In this document: positions 33,942-42,594 of the stretch, one piece after another
How positions within the stretch are numbered: position 1 is the first letter of the stretch
Layout: each line of letters begins with the position of its first letter
Assembly (NCBI RefSeq): GCF_008710135.1
Contig: NZ_VYKK01000027.1
Span: 1-60,749 of the forward strand
DNA from: Paenibacillus spiritus
GTDB lineage: Bacteria; Bacillota; Bacilli; Paenibacillales; Paenibacillaceae
Direction of reading: 5' to 3'
DNA: 60,749 bases
Notes under the pieces: generated by a model
The model's input: the letters and a program-made list of their open reading frames with translations, nothing else
Told to the model about the DNA's origin: nothing
Database searches by the model: none
Program-made: the position numbers and the translations under genes

Positions 33942-35450
33942 ATGAGAAGAGGTATTCAGGCGATCATTATCATAGGCGCTTTTCTCGCCTTCTATTATTT
34001 CGGAGTCGGCCTCTTCGGCAGCACGGCCGCAACCATCATCAGCGTCTTCTCGACGCTTGCGGTCGTCTCGATCTGTCTGGCGATCTTCATGGAGAACCGG
34101 AATCCCACAGCCACGCTGGCCTGGATTCTGCTGCTCGTTCTTATTCCGGTGGTCGGGCTCGTGTTCTACTTCCTGTTCGGACAGAACGTATTCAAACGCC
34201 GCAAGTACGACAAGAAAGCCGTCCGCACGCAGACGGCCTACGAGCGGATCGACAACGACGCGCTGCGCATGCACCAGGACTGGTCCATCTTCAATCCGGC
34301 GCAGCAGAAGCTGCTCGGTCTGTCCCAGCGGCTCGCGCGGACGCCGATTTCTTTTACCAGCGAGACCCGGGTGCTAACCAACGGCGAGGAGACCTTCGGC
34401 ACGCTGCTGATGGAGCTCAGGCAGGCCCAGCACCATATTCATATGGAGTATTACATCTTCCGGGCGGATGAGATCGGAACCCGGATCAAGTCGATTCTGA
34501 TCGAGAAGGCCAAGGCGGGCGTGAAGGTCCGGTTCATGGTGGATGCGGTCGGAAGCATGCAGCTGCCGCGCGCATTTCTGGACGAGCTGTCGGAAGCCGG
34601 CGTGGAGGTGGCGGCCTACGGAAAGTCGCGTTCCTTCTTCTCCAGCCGGGTCAATTACCGCAATCACCGCAAAATCGTCGTGATCGACGGCGACGTCGCC
34701 TTCATGGGCGGCCTCAACGTCGGCGATGAATACCTGAGCCGCAGCAAGACCTACGGATTCTGGCGCGATACCCACATGCTGGTGCGCGGCGAGGCTGTCC
34801 GGACCATGCAGATTATCTTCCTTCAGGACTGGATGCATACGACCGGCGAGCGGATTCTGGAGCAGGATTACCTGTCGCCGCAGCTTCGCTACACCGCGGG
34901 CGACGGCGCGGTTCAGATTATTCCGAGCGGACCCGACAATGAACGCCGGGCGCTCAAAAATATTTTCTTCGCGATGATCACCTCCGCCCGGAAATCGGTC
35001 TGGATTGCCTCTCCGTATTTCATCCCGGATGAGGATATCTACACGGCGATCCGCGTTGCCGCCATGTCGGGACTGGATGTGCGCCTGCTGTTCCCGGCCA
35101 AGCCGGACAAGCGGATTCCGTTCTTCGCTTCGCATTCTTACTTCCCGCTGATGCTCGACGCGGGGGTCAAGATCTACGAATACGAGAAAGGATTCATCCA
35201 CTCGAAGATCCTGATAATCGACGGCGAAGTCGCAACCATCGGCACGGCCAACATGGACATGCGCAGCTTCCATCTCAATTTCGAGGTCAATGCGCTGCTG
35301 CTTCAGTCCGAGAGCGTCAAGCGCATTGTCTCCGACTTCGAGCGCGATCTGCTCTCGACCCGGCTGATTGTGCATGAGGAATTCATGCAGAAGCGTCTGC
35401 TGGAGCGTCTGCTCGAGTCGGGCGCCCGGCTGATGTCGCCGCTGCTGTAG
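33942..35450 (+). CDS. cls: Cardiolipin synthase
   Basis: A 502-residue phospholipase-D superfamily enzyme joining two phosphatidylglycerols to make cardiolipin. Two N-terminal membrane helices (IQAIIIIGAFLAFYYFGVGL; TLAWILLLVLIPVVGLVFYF) precede two HKD motifs, in NHRKIVVIDGDVAFMGG and FIHSKILIIDGEVATIGTAN. AAAGGTAGG lies ahead of the ATG. It is divergent from the tetR-RND unit and transcribed alone. Confidence 0.95.
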   Translation: MRRGIQAIIIIGAFLAFYYFGVGLFGSTAATIISVFSTLAVVSICLAIFMENRNPTATLAWILLLVLIPVVGLVFYFLFGQNVFKRRKYDKKAVRTQTAYERIDNDALRMHQDWSIFNPAQQKLLGLSQRLARTPISFTSETRVLTNGEETFGTLLMELRQAQHHIHMEYYIFRADEIGTRIKSILIEKAKAGVKVRFMVDAVGSMQLPRAFLDELSEAGVEVAAYGKSRSFFSSRVNYRNHRKIVVIDGDVAFMGGLNVGDEYLSRSKTYGFWRDTHMLVRGEAVRTMQIIFLQDWMHTTGERILEQDYLSPQLRYTAGDGAVQIIPSGPDNERRALKNIFFAMITSARKSVWIASPYFIPDEDIYTAIRVAAMSGLDVRLLFPAKPDKRIPFFASHSYFPLMLDAGVKIYEYEKGFIHSKILIIDGEVATIGTANMDMRSFHLNFEVNALLLQSESVKRIVSDFERDLLSTRLIVHEEFMQKRLLERLLESGARLMSPLL

Positions 35451-35547
35451 CGGGAGCGCCGGGCCTTGGCTCGGCCTGTCCGGCAGGCAGATGCGTCCGG
35501 ACGCGGAATTGGGGCGGGTGGATGTATCGTCGATAGGGAAAGAGAAC

Positions 35548-35576
35548 CAAGAGGACACCCTAGAGGTGTCCTCTTG
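35548..35576 (+). terminator. Hairpin downstream of cls
   Basis: CAAGAGGACACC and GGTGTCCTCTTG form a perfect 12-bp stem with a CTAGA loop. There is no T-run, so termination may be inefficient. Confidence 0.65.
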
Positions 35577-35644
35577 CCGTTAGGGGCGGAGGTTCCTGAA
35601 CGGCCGGCCTCGGGGAAGCTTCGGGTGACAGTCCTCTGCACGGT

Positions 35645-35673
35645 ATGTATAATGGTTGTACAGGATTTGTATA
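35645..35673 (+). promoter_or_regulatory. CarH-type operator array upstream of carH (three 11-bp repeats)
   Basis: ATGTATA (35645), TTGTACA (35656) and TTGTATA (35667) start exactly 11 bases apart. The first overlaps a TATAAT -10 (35648-35653). The same heptamer at the same 11-bp step occurs five times before the crt operon. This indicates autoregulation by CarH, whose Thermus relative binds 11-bp direct repeats. Confidence 0.8.
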
Positions 35674-35698
35674 AACCTTAACTGGAGTGAACGGCGGC

Positions 35699-36637
35699 AT
35701 GTATACAATTAAAGAGGTCGCAGCGATGCTCGACATTCCTTCGGTTACCCTTCGGGCCTGGGAGAGCCGCTACCAAGCGGTGATTCCGCAGCGGACGGAG
35801 TCGGGATACCGGCTGTACAGCCAGCGCGATGTCGACGATCTTAGGTGGCTGAAGGAGCAGACAGAAGCCCGGGGAATCGGCATTTCGCACGCCGTCCGGC
35901 TGCTGAAGGCCGGCCGGGAGGCGGCCCCGTCCGAGAAGCCCGTTGCGGCGGCTCCCGGTACGCCGGAACAGGCCTACCTCCAGCTGCGGCGGCAGATCTA
36001 CGAGGCGCTGCTGGAATTTCAGGGAGAACGGGCGGCAGGATTGACCGATTTCGGATTCTCGGTCTACGGCTACGAGACCATGTTCCACGAGGTGCTGGCC
36101 CCGGTGCTTGTCCTGGTGGGCGATGCCTGGGAGAACGGAGAGGCCACCGTGGCCCAGGAGCATTACATGACCCATTTTGTCGCGAACCGGTTCCATGCGC
36201 TGTTCCATGTGTTCCCCGTCAATGCTTCCCTGCCGAAAGCGGTCTGCTTCTGTCCCGCCGGAGAACGGCACGAAGTCGGTCTTCTGCTGTTCTCGCTGTT
36301 CCTGCGCCGCAACGGGGTGGAGGTCATCTATCTGGGAGCGGATACGCCGGAGGAGGGAGTCTCCGCGCTCCTACGGGAGAAAGACGGAATCGGAGCCGTC
36401 TGCCTGTCCCTGACCGACCGGGCGCTGCTTCCCTATGCGGAAGAAGTGATTGCGCGGCTGGCCGGACTGGCGGAAGGGGCGCTGTTCATTGCGGGCGGGA
36501 GCGCATTCTCCGACTGGCAGAGTCCCGAGGGCTTCCCGGTCCGGCTGCATAGGTCCGGAGAGAATCCGGCCCGGTGGCAGAGCTGGTTCAGCGCCGTATT
36601 CGCAGGCCGGAGCCGCCTGCCGGGCAGAATGACGTAG
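35699..36637 (+). CDS. carH: MerR-type, B12-dependent light-responsive regulator CarH/LitR
   Basis: A 312-residue repressor. The MerR-like DNA-binding domain is YTIKEVAAMLDIPSVTLRAW with RYQAVIPQRTESGYRLYS. A helical bundle follows with the W-x9-EH motif (WENGEATVAQEH) that caps adenosylcobalamin in CarH. The Rossmann B12 domain has the E-x-H-x-x-G ligand motif in GERHEVGLLLFSLFLRRNGV. In the dark the AdoCbl-bound tetramer represses carotenoid genes and light breaks it (established for CarH). ATG 35699 lies about ten bases after TGGAGTGA. It is next to a carotenoid operon. Confidence 0.93.
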   Translation: MYTIKEVAAMLDIPSVTLRAWESRYQAVIPQRTESGYRLYSQRDVDDLRWLKEQTEARGIGISHAVRLLKAGREAAPSEKPVAAAPGTPEQAYLQLRRQIYEALLEFQGERAAGLTDFGFSVYGYETMFHEVLAPVLVLVGDAWENGEATVAQEHYMTHFVANRFHALFHVFPVNASLPKAVCFCPAGERHEVGLLLFSLFLRRNGVEVIYLGADTPEEGVSALLREKDGIGAVCLSLTDRALLPYAEEVIARLAGLAEGALFIAGGSAFSDWQSPEGFPVRLHRSGENPARWQSWFSAVFAGRSRLPGRMT

Positions 36638-36690
36638 AATTTCATATCCGTAAGAAGCCGGTGGGTCCGAACCGGCGGATTGCCTTGCAG

Positions 36691-36714
36691 AAGCCCCGGT
36701 TGCCGGGGCTTTTT
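36691..36714 (+). terminator. Terminator after carH
   Basis: AAGCCCCGG (36691-36699) pairs with CCGGGGCTT (36703-36711), followed by T residues. Confidence 0.88.
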
Positions 36715-36820
36715 GGCGTGGGCTTCAGAGGCGGCCAAGGCCATAAACCGGCAAAATCGACATTTTTTTAGTTGTGGCCAATCGGTGACGTTTACAGACG
36801 GATGAAAAGCCGTTATGATG

Positions 36821-36871
36821 TTGTATATAGATTGTATAGTATTTGTACAGTTATTGTATAATGTTTGCACA
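36821..36871 (+). promoter_or_regulatory. Five-unit CarH-type operator array over the crt promoter
   Basis: TTGTATA, TTGTATA, TTGTACA, TTGTATA and TTGCACA start at 36821, 36832, 36843, 36854 and 36865, exactly 11 bases apart. The fourth overlaps a perfect TATAAT (36857-36862), and the second or third could supply the -35. A repressor filling the array would block the promoter. The crt operon begins 33 bases downstream. Confidence 0.85.
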
Positions 36872-36903
36872 ATTGGCCGAAGGGCCAGGGCGGAGGAACG
36901 CAT

Positions 36904-38448
36904 GTGACACAGGATAGAACGGCCGCGCGGGTTGCGGTCATCGGAGCGGGACCGGGCGGGCTGGCCGCGGGCATGCTGCTGGCGGCGGAGGGATGCGAAG
37001 TCACCGTGTATGAGAAGCAGGCGGTGGTCGGCGGGCGGTCTGCCCGGCTGGAACTGGGAGCCTACCGGTTCGACAGGGGGGCCACCTTCCTCATGATGCC
37101 GCATCTGCTGGAGGAACTCTTCGAAATGGCAGGACGGAAGCTTGAGGATTATGTAACGCTGCTGAAGCTGGACCCGTTGTACAGCCTGCATTTCGGCGAT
37201 ACGGTGTTCTCGCCGGGAACCGACCGGGACCGGACCGAGGCGGAGATTGAACGGCTCTTCCCCGGCGACGGCGCGGGGTACCGCCGGTTCATGGCCGACG
37301 AGGAGGATAAATTCGCGCGGATTATGCCGCTCTTGCAGCGGCCGTTCGGTTCGTTGGCCGACTATGCCCGGAAGGATGTGCTGCGCGCACTGCCGAAACT
37401 GCATGCCGCCGATACGGTATACGGCCGGCTGTCCCGGTATTTCCGCGATGAGCGGCTGCGCTTCGCGTTTACTTTTCAGGCCAAGTATCTCGGAATGTCG
37501 CCTTGGGATTGCCCGGGAACCTTCACGATTCTCTCCTATCTGGAGCATGCGTACGGGCTGATGCATCCGGTCGGGGGCGTGCACCGCGTGCTTGAGGCGA
37601 TGGCCGAGGTGACCGAAGAACACGGCGGCGTTATCCGGACTTCTGCGGGCGTCCGCCGAATCCGGGTGAAGAACGGCCGGGCAACGGGGCTTGCGCTGGA
37701 GAACGGCGAGGAGGTGGAATGCGATTACGTGATTCTGGGGGCGGACTTCGGGTCGGCCATGACGACCCTGTTCGAGCCGGGTACGCTGAAGCGCTATACG
37801 CCGGACCGAATCGCCCGGAAACGCTTCTCCTGCTCCACCGCCATGCTGTATCTCGGTGTGGACGGGAAGCTGGACCTTCCGCACCATGCCGTTCATTTCG
37901 CGGCGGACTACCGGCTGAATGTGGAAGAGATTACGGCAGCCGGCCGGCTGTCGGCCGACCCTTCCCTGTATGTGCACAACCCTTCTGCGCTTGATCCGAC
38001 GCTGGCCCCGCCCGGCAAATCCTCGCTCTATGTGCTGATGCCGGTGCCGAACCTGAAGGCGGACATCGACTGGGAAGCGGAGCGGGAAAGGGTCCAGGCC
38101 TCGATGCTGGAGCGCCTGACACGGATTCCCGGTCTTGAGGACCTCCCGGAGCGGACCGAGGAGCAGCTCTTCTTCTCGCCGCTGGACTGGCAGGACCGGC
38201 TGGACGTCTATGCCGGGGCGACCTTCAATCTGGCCCACAATCTGGGCCAGATGATGGCGCTCCGCCCGCATAATGCCTTCGCCGAGGTCGACGGAATCTG
38301 GCTGGTGGGCGGAGGTACCCACCCCGGAAGCGGACTGCCGACCATCTTCGAATCGGCGAAGATCAGCGCCCGGCTGCTGCTGGAGCGCCACGGCGCTTCC
38401 CGCAGACGCACTGCTGCGGCCGGCGCGGGCCGGGAGGTGACGGGATGA
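36904..38448 (+). CDS. CrtI/CrtN-family carotenoid desaturase 1
   Basis: A 514-residue FAD enzyme. The dinucleotide fold is VAVIGAGPGGLAAGMLLAAE and the CrtI-type pattern is GGRSARLELGAYRFDRGATF. The C-terminal family signature is WLVGGGTHPGSGLPTIFESA. As the first gene of the operon it is the best candidate for the phytoene/dehydrosqualene desaturase. The GTG start at 36904 follows GGAGG. Its last four bases overlap the next gene (ATGA). Confidence 0.88.
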   Translation: MTQDRTAARVAVIGAGPGGLAAGMLLAAEGCEVTVYEKQAVVGGRSARLELGAYRFDRGATFLMMPHLLEELFEMAGRKLEDYVTLLKLDPLYSLHFGDTVFSPGTDRDRTEAEIERLFPGDGAGYRRFMADEEDKFARIMPLLQRPFGSLADYARKDVLRALPKLHAADTVYGRLSRYFRDERLRFAFTFQAKYLGMSPWDCPGTFTILSYLEHAYGLMHPVGGVHRVLEAMAEVTEEHGGVIRTSAGVRRIRVKNGRATGLALENGEEVECDYVILGADFGSAMTTLFEPGTLKRYTPDRIARKRFSCSTAMLYLGVDGKLDLPHHAVHFAADYRLNVEEITAAGRLSADPSLYVHNPSALDPTLAPPGKSSLYVLMPVPNLKADIDWEAERERVQASMLERLTRIPGLEDLPERTEEQLFFSPLDWQDRLDVYAGATFNLAHNLGQMMALRPHNAFAEVDGIWLVGGGTHPGSGLPTIFESAKISARLLLERHGASRRRTAAAGAGREVTG

Positions 38449-40100
38449 GCCGGATCGGTATCGTCGGCTCGGGAATCGGCGGCCTGACGGCGGCGCTGCT
38501 GCTGAGCCGGCAGGGGCATGAAGTTACGGTGTTCGAGCGCGGCTCCGAACCCGGCGGAAGAGTGGCCTGGGAAGCCGAAGGCCCCTACCGGATCGACAAG
38601 GGGCCGACGATTGTCCTTCTGCCGGATATGCTGCGCGGCATTCTGGAGGAGGGCGGCTTTCCGGTTGAGCGTCTGGAGCTGCTGCGCTGCGACCCGATGT
38701 GCGCGGTTCATGTGCGCGGAGGCCGAACGCTGCGCCGCTATGACAACCCGGCCGCCCAGATGGCGGAGATCGAGCGGCTGTACCCCGGAGAAGGCGCGGG
38801 CTTTCTCCGCTTCATGTCCGAGATGGCCCCGCTGTTCCCTCTGGGGCAAGCGGCTTTTCTGGAACGGAGCTTCCCGAACCGGCGCTCGTTCTTCAGCGCA
38901 GGCAATCTGAAGCTGATGGCGCGCCTTCGCGCCTATCAGAGTCTCCGGGCAGCGGTCGGCCGCTATTTCCGCAGCGAGGAGCTGCGGGACGCCTTCTCGC
39001 TGCAGAGCCTCTATATCGGAGGCGCTCCGTTCCGGACGCCGGGTCTGTACACGATGCTTCCCTATGCGGAGCATGCCTTCGGCGTCTGGATGCTGCGCGG
39101 CGGCTACGGCGCGCTTCCGGGTCTGATCGCCTCCGAGCTGCGGCGGCGCGGCGTGCATTTTCGGATGAACGCCGAAGTCACAGAGCTGACGGTAGAAGAC
39201 GGCGTCTGCACCGGCGTAGTTGCCGAAGGCGCAGCTTTCTCCTTCGACGCCGTGCTGTTCAACGGCGAGTTCCCGTATCTGCGCGGTCTTCTTCCGCCGG
39301 AAGCGGTCCGGCTTCTGCCCGGAGGGAAGCGGCGCGGCAAGGCGGGCGCAGTCCGGGCCGAAGCCAGCGCGGCCGCAGACGGACCGCAGGGAATTCATGC
39401 CCGCGCCGCCCGGATTCGGGAAGAGGAAGGCCGTCTGCCGCAGGGCGGCGGATCTCGGCCGCACGGGCCGGAGCCGGATGAAAGAGCGGATTCCCGGTAT
39501 CAGCCTTCCTCGGGCTGTCTGCTGATCTATCTGGGCGTGGCGAAGCGCTGGGCGGAGACGGAAGTGCATCAATTCTTCCTGCCCGCCTCGCTGGATGCAA
39601 GCCTTCGCGAGCTGTTCGGGCGGGGCGTCGTCCCCGCAGACCCGTCCTATTATGTCTTCAATCCGGTCGCGCTGGACAGTGCGGCGGCTCCCGAGGGGGA
39701 GAGCGTGCTGTATTTCCTGGTGCCGGTTCCCTCGGGAAACGGAATGGACTGGGAGGAAGCGGCCGGACCGCTGGCCGAGCGGGTGCTGGCCGATGCGGAG
39801 ACGCGGGGTTTCCCGGGACTTGCCGCCCATATCCGGTGGAAGCGGATACGGACGCCCGCGGATGCCGAGCGGGAAGGTCTGTACGGGGGAGGAAGCTTCG
39901 GCATTGCGCCGGTGCTCTCCCAGTCGGGCGTCTTCCGGCCGCAGCCGAAGCCCGGAGGAATTGCAGGATTGTACGCCGCCGGGGCTTCGGTGCATCCCGG
40001 CGGCGGCGTGCCGATTGTCATGCAGGGGGCCCGGATGGCCGCCCACCAAATTGCAGAGGAGCTGAGAGCCAATGAACGGCGAGATTATTCGACAGTGTGA
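38445..40100 (+). CDS. CrtI/CrtN-family carotenoid desaturase/oxidase 2
   Basis: A 551-residue paralogue with the FAD fold (IGIVGSGIGGLTAALLLSRQ), PGGRVAWEAEGPYRIDKGPT, and C-terminal LYAAGASVHPGGGVPIVMQG. Residues of about 294-355 are an Arg/Gly/Ala/Glu-rich low-complexity insert not present in the other two paralogues. Which step it catalyses cannot be told from sequence. It overlaps desaturase 1 by 4 and the synthase gene by 29 bases. Confidence 0.87.
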   Translation: MSRIGIVGSGIGGLTAALLLSRQGHEVTVFERGSEPGGRVAWEAEGPYRIDKGPTIVLLPDMLRGILEEGGFPVERLELLRCDPMCAVHVRGGRTLRRYDNPAAQMAEIERLYPGEGAGFLRFMSEMAPLFPLGQAAFLERSFPNRRSFFSAGNLKLMARLRAYQSLRAAVGRYFRSEELRDAFSLQSLYIGGAPFRTPGLYTMLPYAEHAFGVWMLRGGYGALPGLIASELRRRGVHFRMNAEVTELTVEDGVCTGVVAEGAAFSFDAVLFNGEFPYLRGLLPPEAVRLLPGGKRRGKAGAVRAEASAAADGPQGIHARAARIREEEGRLPQGGGSRPHGPEPDERADSRYQPSSGCLLIYLGVAKRWAETEVHQFFLPASLDASLRELFGRGVVPADPSYYVFNPVALDSAAAPEGESVLYFLVPVPSGNGMDWEEAAGPLAERVLADAETRGFPGLAAHIRWKRIRTPADAEREGLYGGGSFGIAPVLSQSGVFRPQPKPGGIAGLYAAGASVHPGGGVPIVMQGARMAAHQIAEELRANERRDYSTV

Positions 40101-40941
40101 GGAAATGATGAAGAGGGGCTCGTCTTCGTTCTACCGGGCATTTGCCGGACTGCCGAGTCCGCGCCGGGAGGCGGTCCATGTCATCTATGCGTTCTGCCGG
40201 CTGATCGACGACAGCGTGGACGAACCCGAGAATGCCCCGTATACCATTGGGGAGCTGCGGCGGCTGTTCACGGATCTCGATACCGCCGAGGGCCATTTCA
40301 TCTGGCCGGCGCTCCGCTGGCTGTTCAATTCGTTCCCGCAGATCGGCCGTGATCCGTTCCTGCTGCAGATGGAAGGACAGCTGCGCGACCTTACCTTCAC
40401 CCATTACCGGACGCTGGATGAACTGGAATCCTACTGCTACCTGGTGGCGGGCACGGTGGGCGAGATGCTGCTGCCGGTACTTCGGGACGACCGCAGCGAA
40501 GCTGCCGTATCCGCGGGAATTTCGCTGGGCATAGGCATGCAGATTGTCAACATCATGCGCGATGTCGGCGAAGATCTGGAGCGGGGCCGCCGCTATCTGC
40601 CGCTTGAACTGCTGGAGAAATACGGTTACGGAGCGGAGGAGCTGGAGCGCGGCGTTGTGGATGAACGCTTCATTGCCCTGATGCGGGAACTGCGCAGCCA
40701 TGCGCACCGCTGGTTCCGGCTCGGTCTGGCCGAAGTGGACTCCTACCCGCCCGAGAGCGCTATGGCCGTTGAGCTGGCAGGGGCGTTCTATGCAGCGATC
40801 CTGGATGTCATTGAAGATGCCGGTTACGATGTGTTCGCCGGAAGAGCCATTGTCGGGGATGAGGCGAAGCTGCGGATGTTCCGCAAGATTGCGGGACGCT
40901 ATGCCGCCAGCGAAGCCGGACGATGGCCGGTCACCGGCTGA
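40072..40941 (+). CDS. Phytoene/dehydrosqualene synthase
   Basis: A 289-residue squalene/phytoene-synthase family enzyme that condenses two prenyl diphosphates head to head. Aspartate-rich motifs are DDSVD (residues 46-50) and NIMRDVGEDLERGR. YRTLDELESYCYLVAGTVGE is also conserved. With no geranylgeranyl diphosphate synthase nearby, farnesyl diphosphate and hence a C30 product (CrtM-like) is more likely than C40 (CrtB-like). It overlaps both neighbours. Confidence 0.92.
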   Translation: MNGEIIRQCEEMMKRGSSSFYRAFAGLPSPRREAVHVIYAFCRLIDDSVDEPENAPYTIGELRRLFTDLDTAEGHFIWPALRWLFNSFPQIGRDPFLLQMEGQLRDLTFTHYRTLDELESYCYLVAGTVGEMLLPVLRDDRSEAAVSAGISLGIGMQIVNIMRDVGEDLERGRRYLPLELLEKYGYGAEELERGVVDERFIALMRELRSHAHRWFRLGLAEVDSYPPESAMAVELAGAFYAAILDVIEDAGYDVFAGRAIVGDEAKLRMFRKIAGRYAASEAGRWPVTG

Positions 40942-41888
40942 TGGCGCGGCTGTTCTGGTTCTGGTATGCGGCGGGAACGGTGCTTCTGGTGCTGCTGCGT
41001 CTGCCGGAGAGCCTGGAATTTGCCAACGGTCTGTTCCTGGTCTTCTATGCGCTGTACGCCTGCTCGCTCCATCTTCGGGAGAGACTCGGCACAACCGGAA
41101 ATGACTCGTTAGTCATTAAAAAAACACCGCCGGACGCCTATGCCGTCCCTCCGGGCAGATTGGGGCGTGTACGCCGAACCGGTCATTTCGGCCAAACCAG
41201 CCAAACCAGCCAAGTCAGCCAAGTCAGCCAAACCGGCCAAACCGGCCAAACCGGCCAAACCGGCCGGAAAGATGGCCTTCCCCGGACTGTTCTGACGGCT
41301 GCGCTCATCTGGCTGGCAGGTATGGGGGTCGAGTGGATCGGCGTTCATACCGGACTGCTGTTCGGGGATTACCGGTATTCCTCCGCCCTTGGACCGCTCA
41401 TGTTCGGCGTGCCCGTTACCCTTGGCTTTGCCTGGATCGCCGTTGTGCTGAACGCGCTGCTGCTGGCGCCGGGAGCGGCGGCGGCTTCCGGGAAGAAGGG
41501 AGCCGCCTTCGGCTGGCGTCCGCTGCTCTTCCGGGCCGTTCTGACCGGGTGCTGGGCGGTGCTGCTGGATCTGGTGCTGGACCCGGTGGCCCAGGCCCGG
41601 GGCTATTGGGATTGGGGGACGGACGCCGGGTTCTACGGCGTGCCGTGGAGCAATTTTGCCGGCTGGTTCGCCGCCGCCGCGCTGCTCTCCTTCGCACCGG
41701 GCCGAATCCGCTTCTCTCCCGCCGGCATTCGGCGGGGCGTTCGGCTCTATCAGGCGATGCTGCTGATGTTCGGTCTGATCTCGCTTCGCGACGGCCTGCC
41801 GCTCTGCGCGCTGATCGCCGCCGCGGGCATTCTCTTAGCCGAAGGGAGGGTACGCCATGCTTCGCGCCGACAAGCGGCCCGGGTTTGA
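40923..41888 (+). CDS. CruF-like carotenoid biosynthesis membrane protein
   Basis: A 321-residue membrane protein of the carotenoid biosynthesis (CruF/DUF422) family. Its hallmark segments are MGVEWIGVHTGLLFGDYRYS, VLLDLVLDPVAQARGYWDWG and FYGVPWSNFAGWFAAAALLS. Homologues hydrate the 1,2 double bond of acyclic carotenes, giving a hydroxyl that is then glycosylated. This matches the downstream glycosyltransferase and acyltransferase. Residues about 90-114 are a Q-T/V-S/G tripeptide repeat encoded by a 9-bp minisatellite. It overlaps the synthase gene by 19 and the acyltransferase gene by 32 bases. Confidence 0.85.
   Translation: MAGHRLMARLFWFWYAAGTVLLVLLRLPESLEFANGLFLVFYALYACSLHLRERLGTTGNDSLVIKKTPPDAYAVPPGRLGRVRRTGHFGQTSQTSQVSQVSQTGQTGQTGQTGRKDGLPRTVLTAALIWLAGMGVEWIGVHTGLLFGDYRYSSALGPLMFGVPVTLGFAWIAVVLNALLLAPGAAAASGKKGAAFGWRPLLFRAVLTGCWAVLLDLVLDPVAQARGYWDWGTDAGFYGVPWSNFAGWFAAAALLSFAPGRIRFSPAGIRRGVRLYQAMLLMFGLISLRDGLPLCALIAAAGILLAEGRVRHASRRQAARV
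41192..41263 (+). repeat. In-frame 9-bp minisatellite, eight units
   Basis: Two CCAAACCAG, two CCAAGTCAG and four CCAAACCGG units stand in uninterrupted tandem. Each encodes a Gln-containing tripeptide in the loop of the CruF-like protein between the second and third membrane segments. Copy-number change would not shift the frame. Confidence 0.95.
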
Positions 41889-42594
41889 CTGGTTGTTCTA
41901 CCGGTACAACAAGGGATATCTGATCTCCCGGCATTTCCGCGGATTTGCCGCCGCCGGAGAGCTTGCGCCGGCTTCGGCCGGGCAGCGGCCGCTGCTCTAT
42001 ATCATGAATCACAGCTCCTGGTGGGACGGTCTGTTGGCCTATCACGCCGCCCGCACTCTGACCCGGGGCGACCATTACTTCATGATGGAAGAGGCGCAGC
42101 TTCGCCGGTACCGCTTCTTTCGCAAGCTGGGGGCGTTCTCGGTATCTCCCGGGGACCCCGCTTCAGCCGCTGTCTCGCTCCGCTATACAGTCCGTCTCCT
42201 CCGGGGAGGCGGCAGCGTCTGGATGTATCCGCAGGGAGAGATCGTCCCGCTGGAGCAGCGGCCGATCCGCCTGAAGCCCGGCGCTGCGGGGCTGCTCCGG
42301 CTCTGTCCGGAGGCGGCCGTCGTTCCGGTTACCCTCTACCACGGCCTGTTCCGCCATTCCAAGCCGGAAGCGACGCTGCTCGCCGGTCCGCCGCTGCTGG
42401 ATGATTGGAGCGGCATGGAGCGCAGCGAGATCGGGAACCGGCTGGCCGCTGCGCTGACTGCCCAGCTGGAGGAGCACCGGGAGCGGGCCATCGCCGGAGA
42501 CGGCCGTCTGCCGCCGGGCTGTGTTCCGCTGGTACGGGGCAGGAAATCGGTGCAGGAGCATTTCGACGGCGTATTCGGGAGGGGACGGACATGA
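41857..42594 (+). CDS. PlsC-type acyltransferase in the carotenoid operon
   Basis: A 245-residue 1-acylglycerol-phosphate acyltransferase family enzyme with the H-x4-D motif in NHSSWWDG (His52, Asp57) and the WMYPQGEIVP block. In this operon it probably puts a fatty acyl group on the glycosylated carotenoid rather than on phospholipid (inference). It overlaps the genes on both sides. Confidence 0.87.
   Translation: MLRADKRPGFDWLFYRYNKGYLISRHFRGFAAAGELAPASAGQRPLLYIMNHSSWWDGLLAYHAARTLTRGDHYFMMEEAQLRRYRFFRKLGAFSVSPGDPASAAVSLRYTVRLLRGGGSVWMYPQGEIVPLEQRPIRLKPGAAGLLRLCPEAAVVPVTLYHGLFRHSKPEATLLAGPPLLDDWSGMERSEIGNRLAAALTAQLEEHRERAIAGDGRLPPGCVPLVRGRKSVQEHFDGVFGRGRT

Noticed and set aside
36821..36871. 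Tandem repeats as a microsatellite without function
   Set aside because: The exact 11-bp step, the matching three-unit array at carH and the overlap with the -10 favour operators over chance expansion.
41192..41263. Possible CRISPR or regulatory repeat array
   Set aside because: Units are 9 bp in direct tandem without spacers and lie in frame inside a coding gene; it is a minisatellite.
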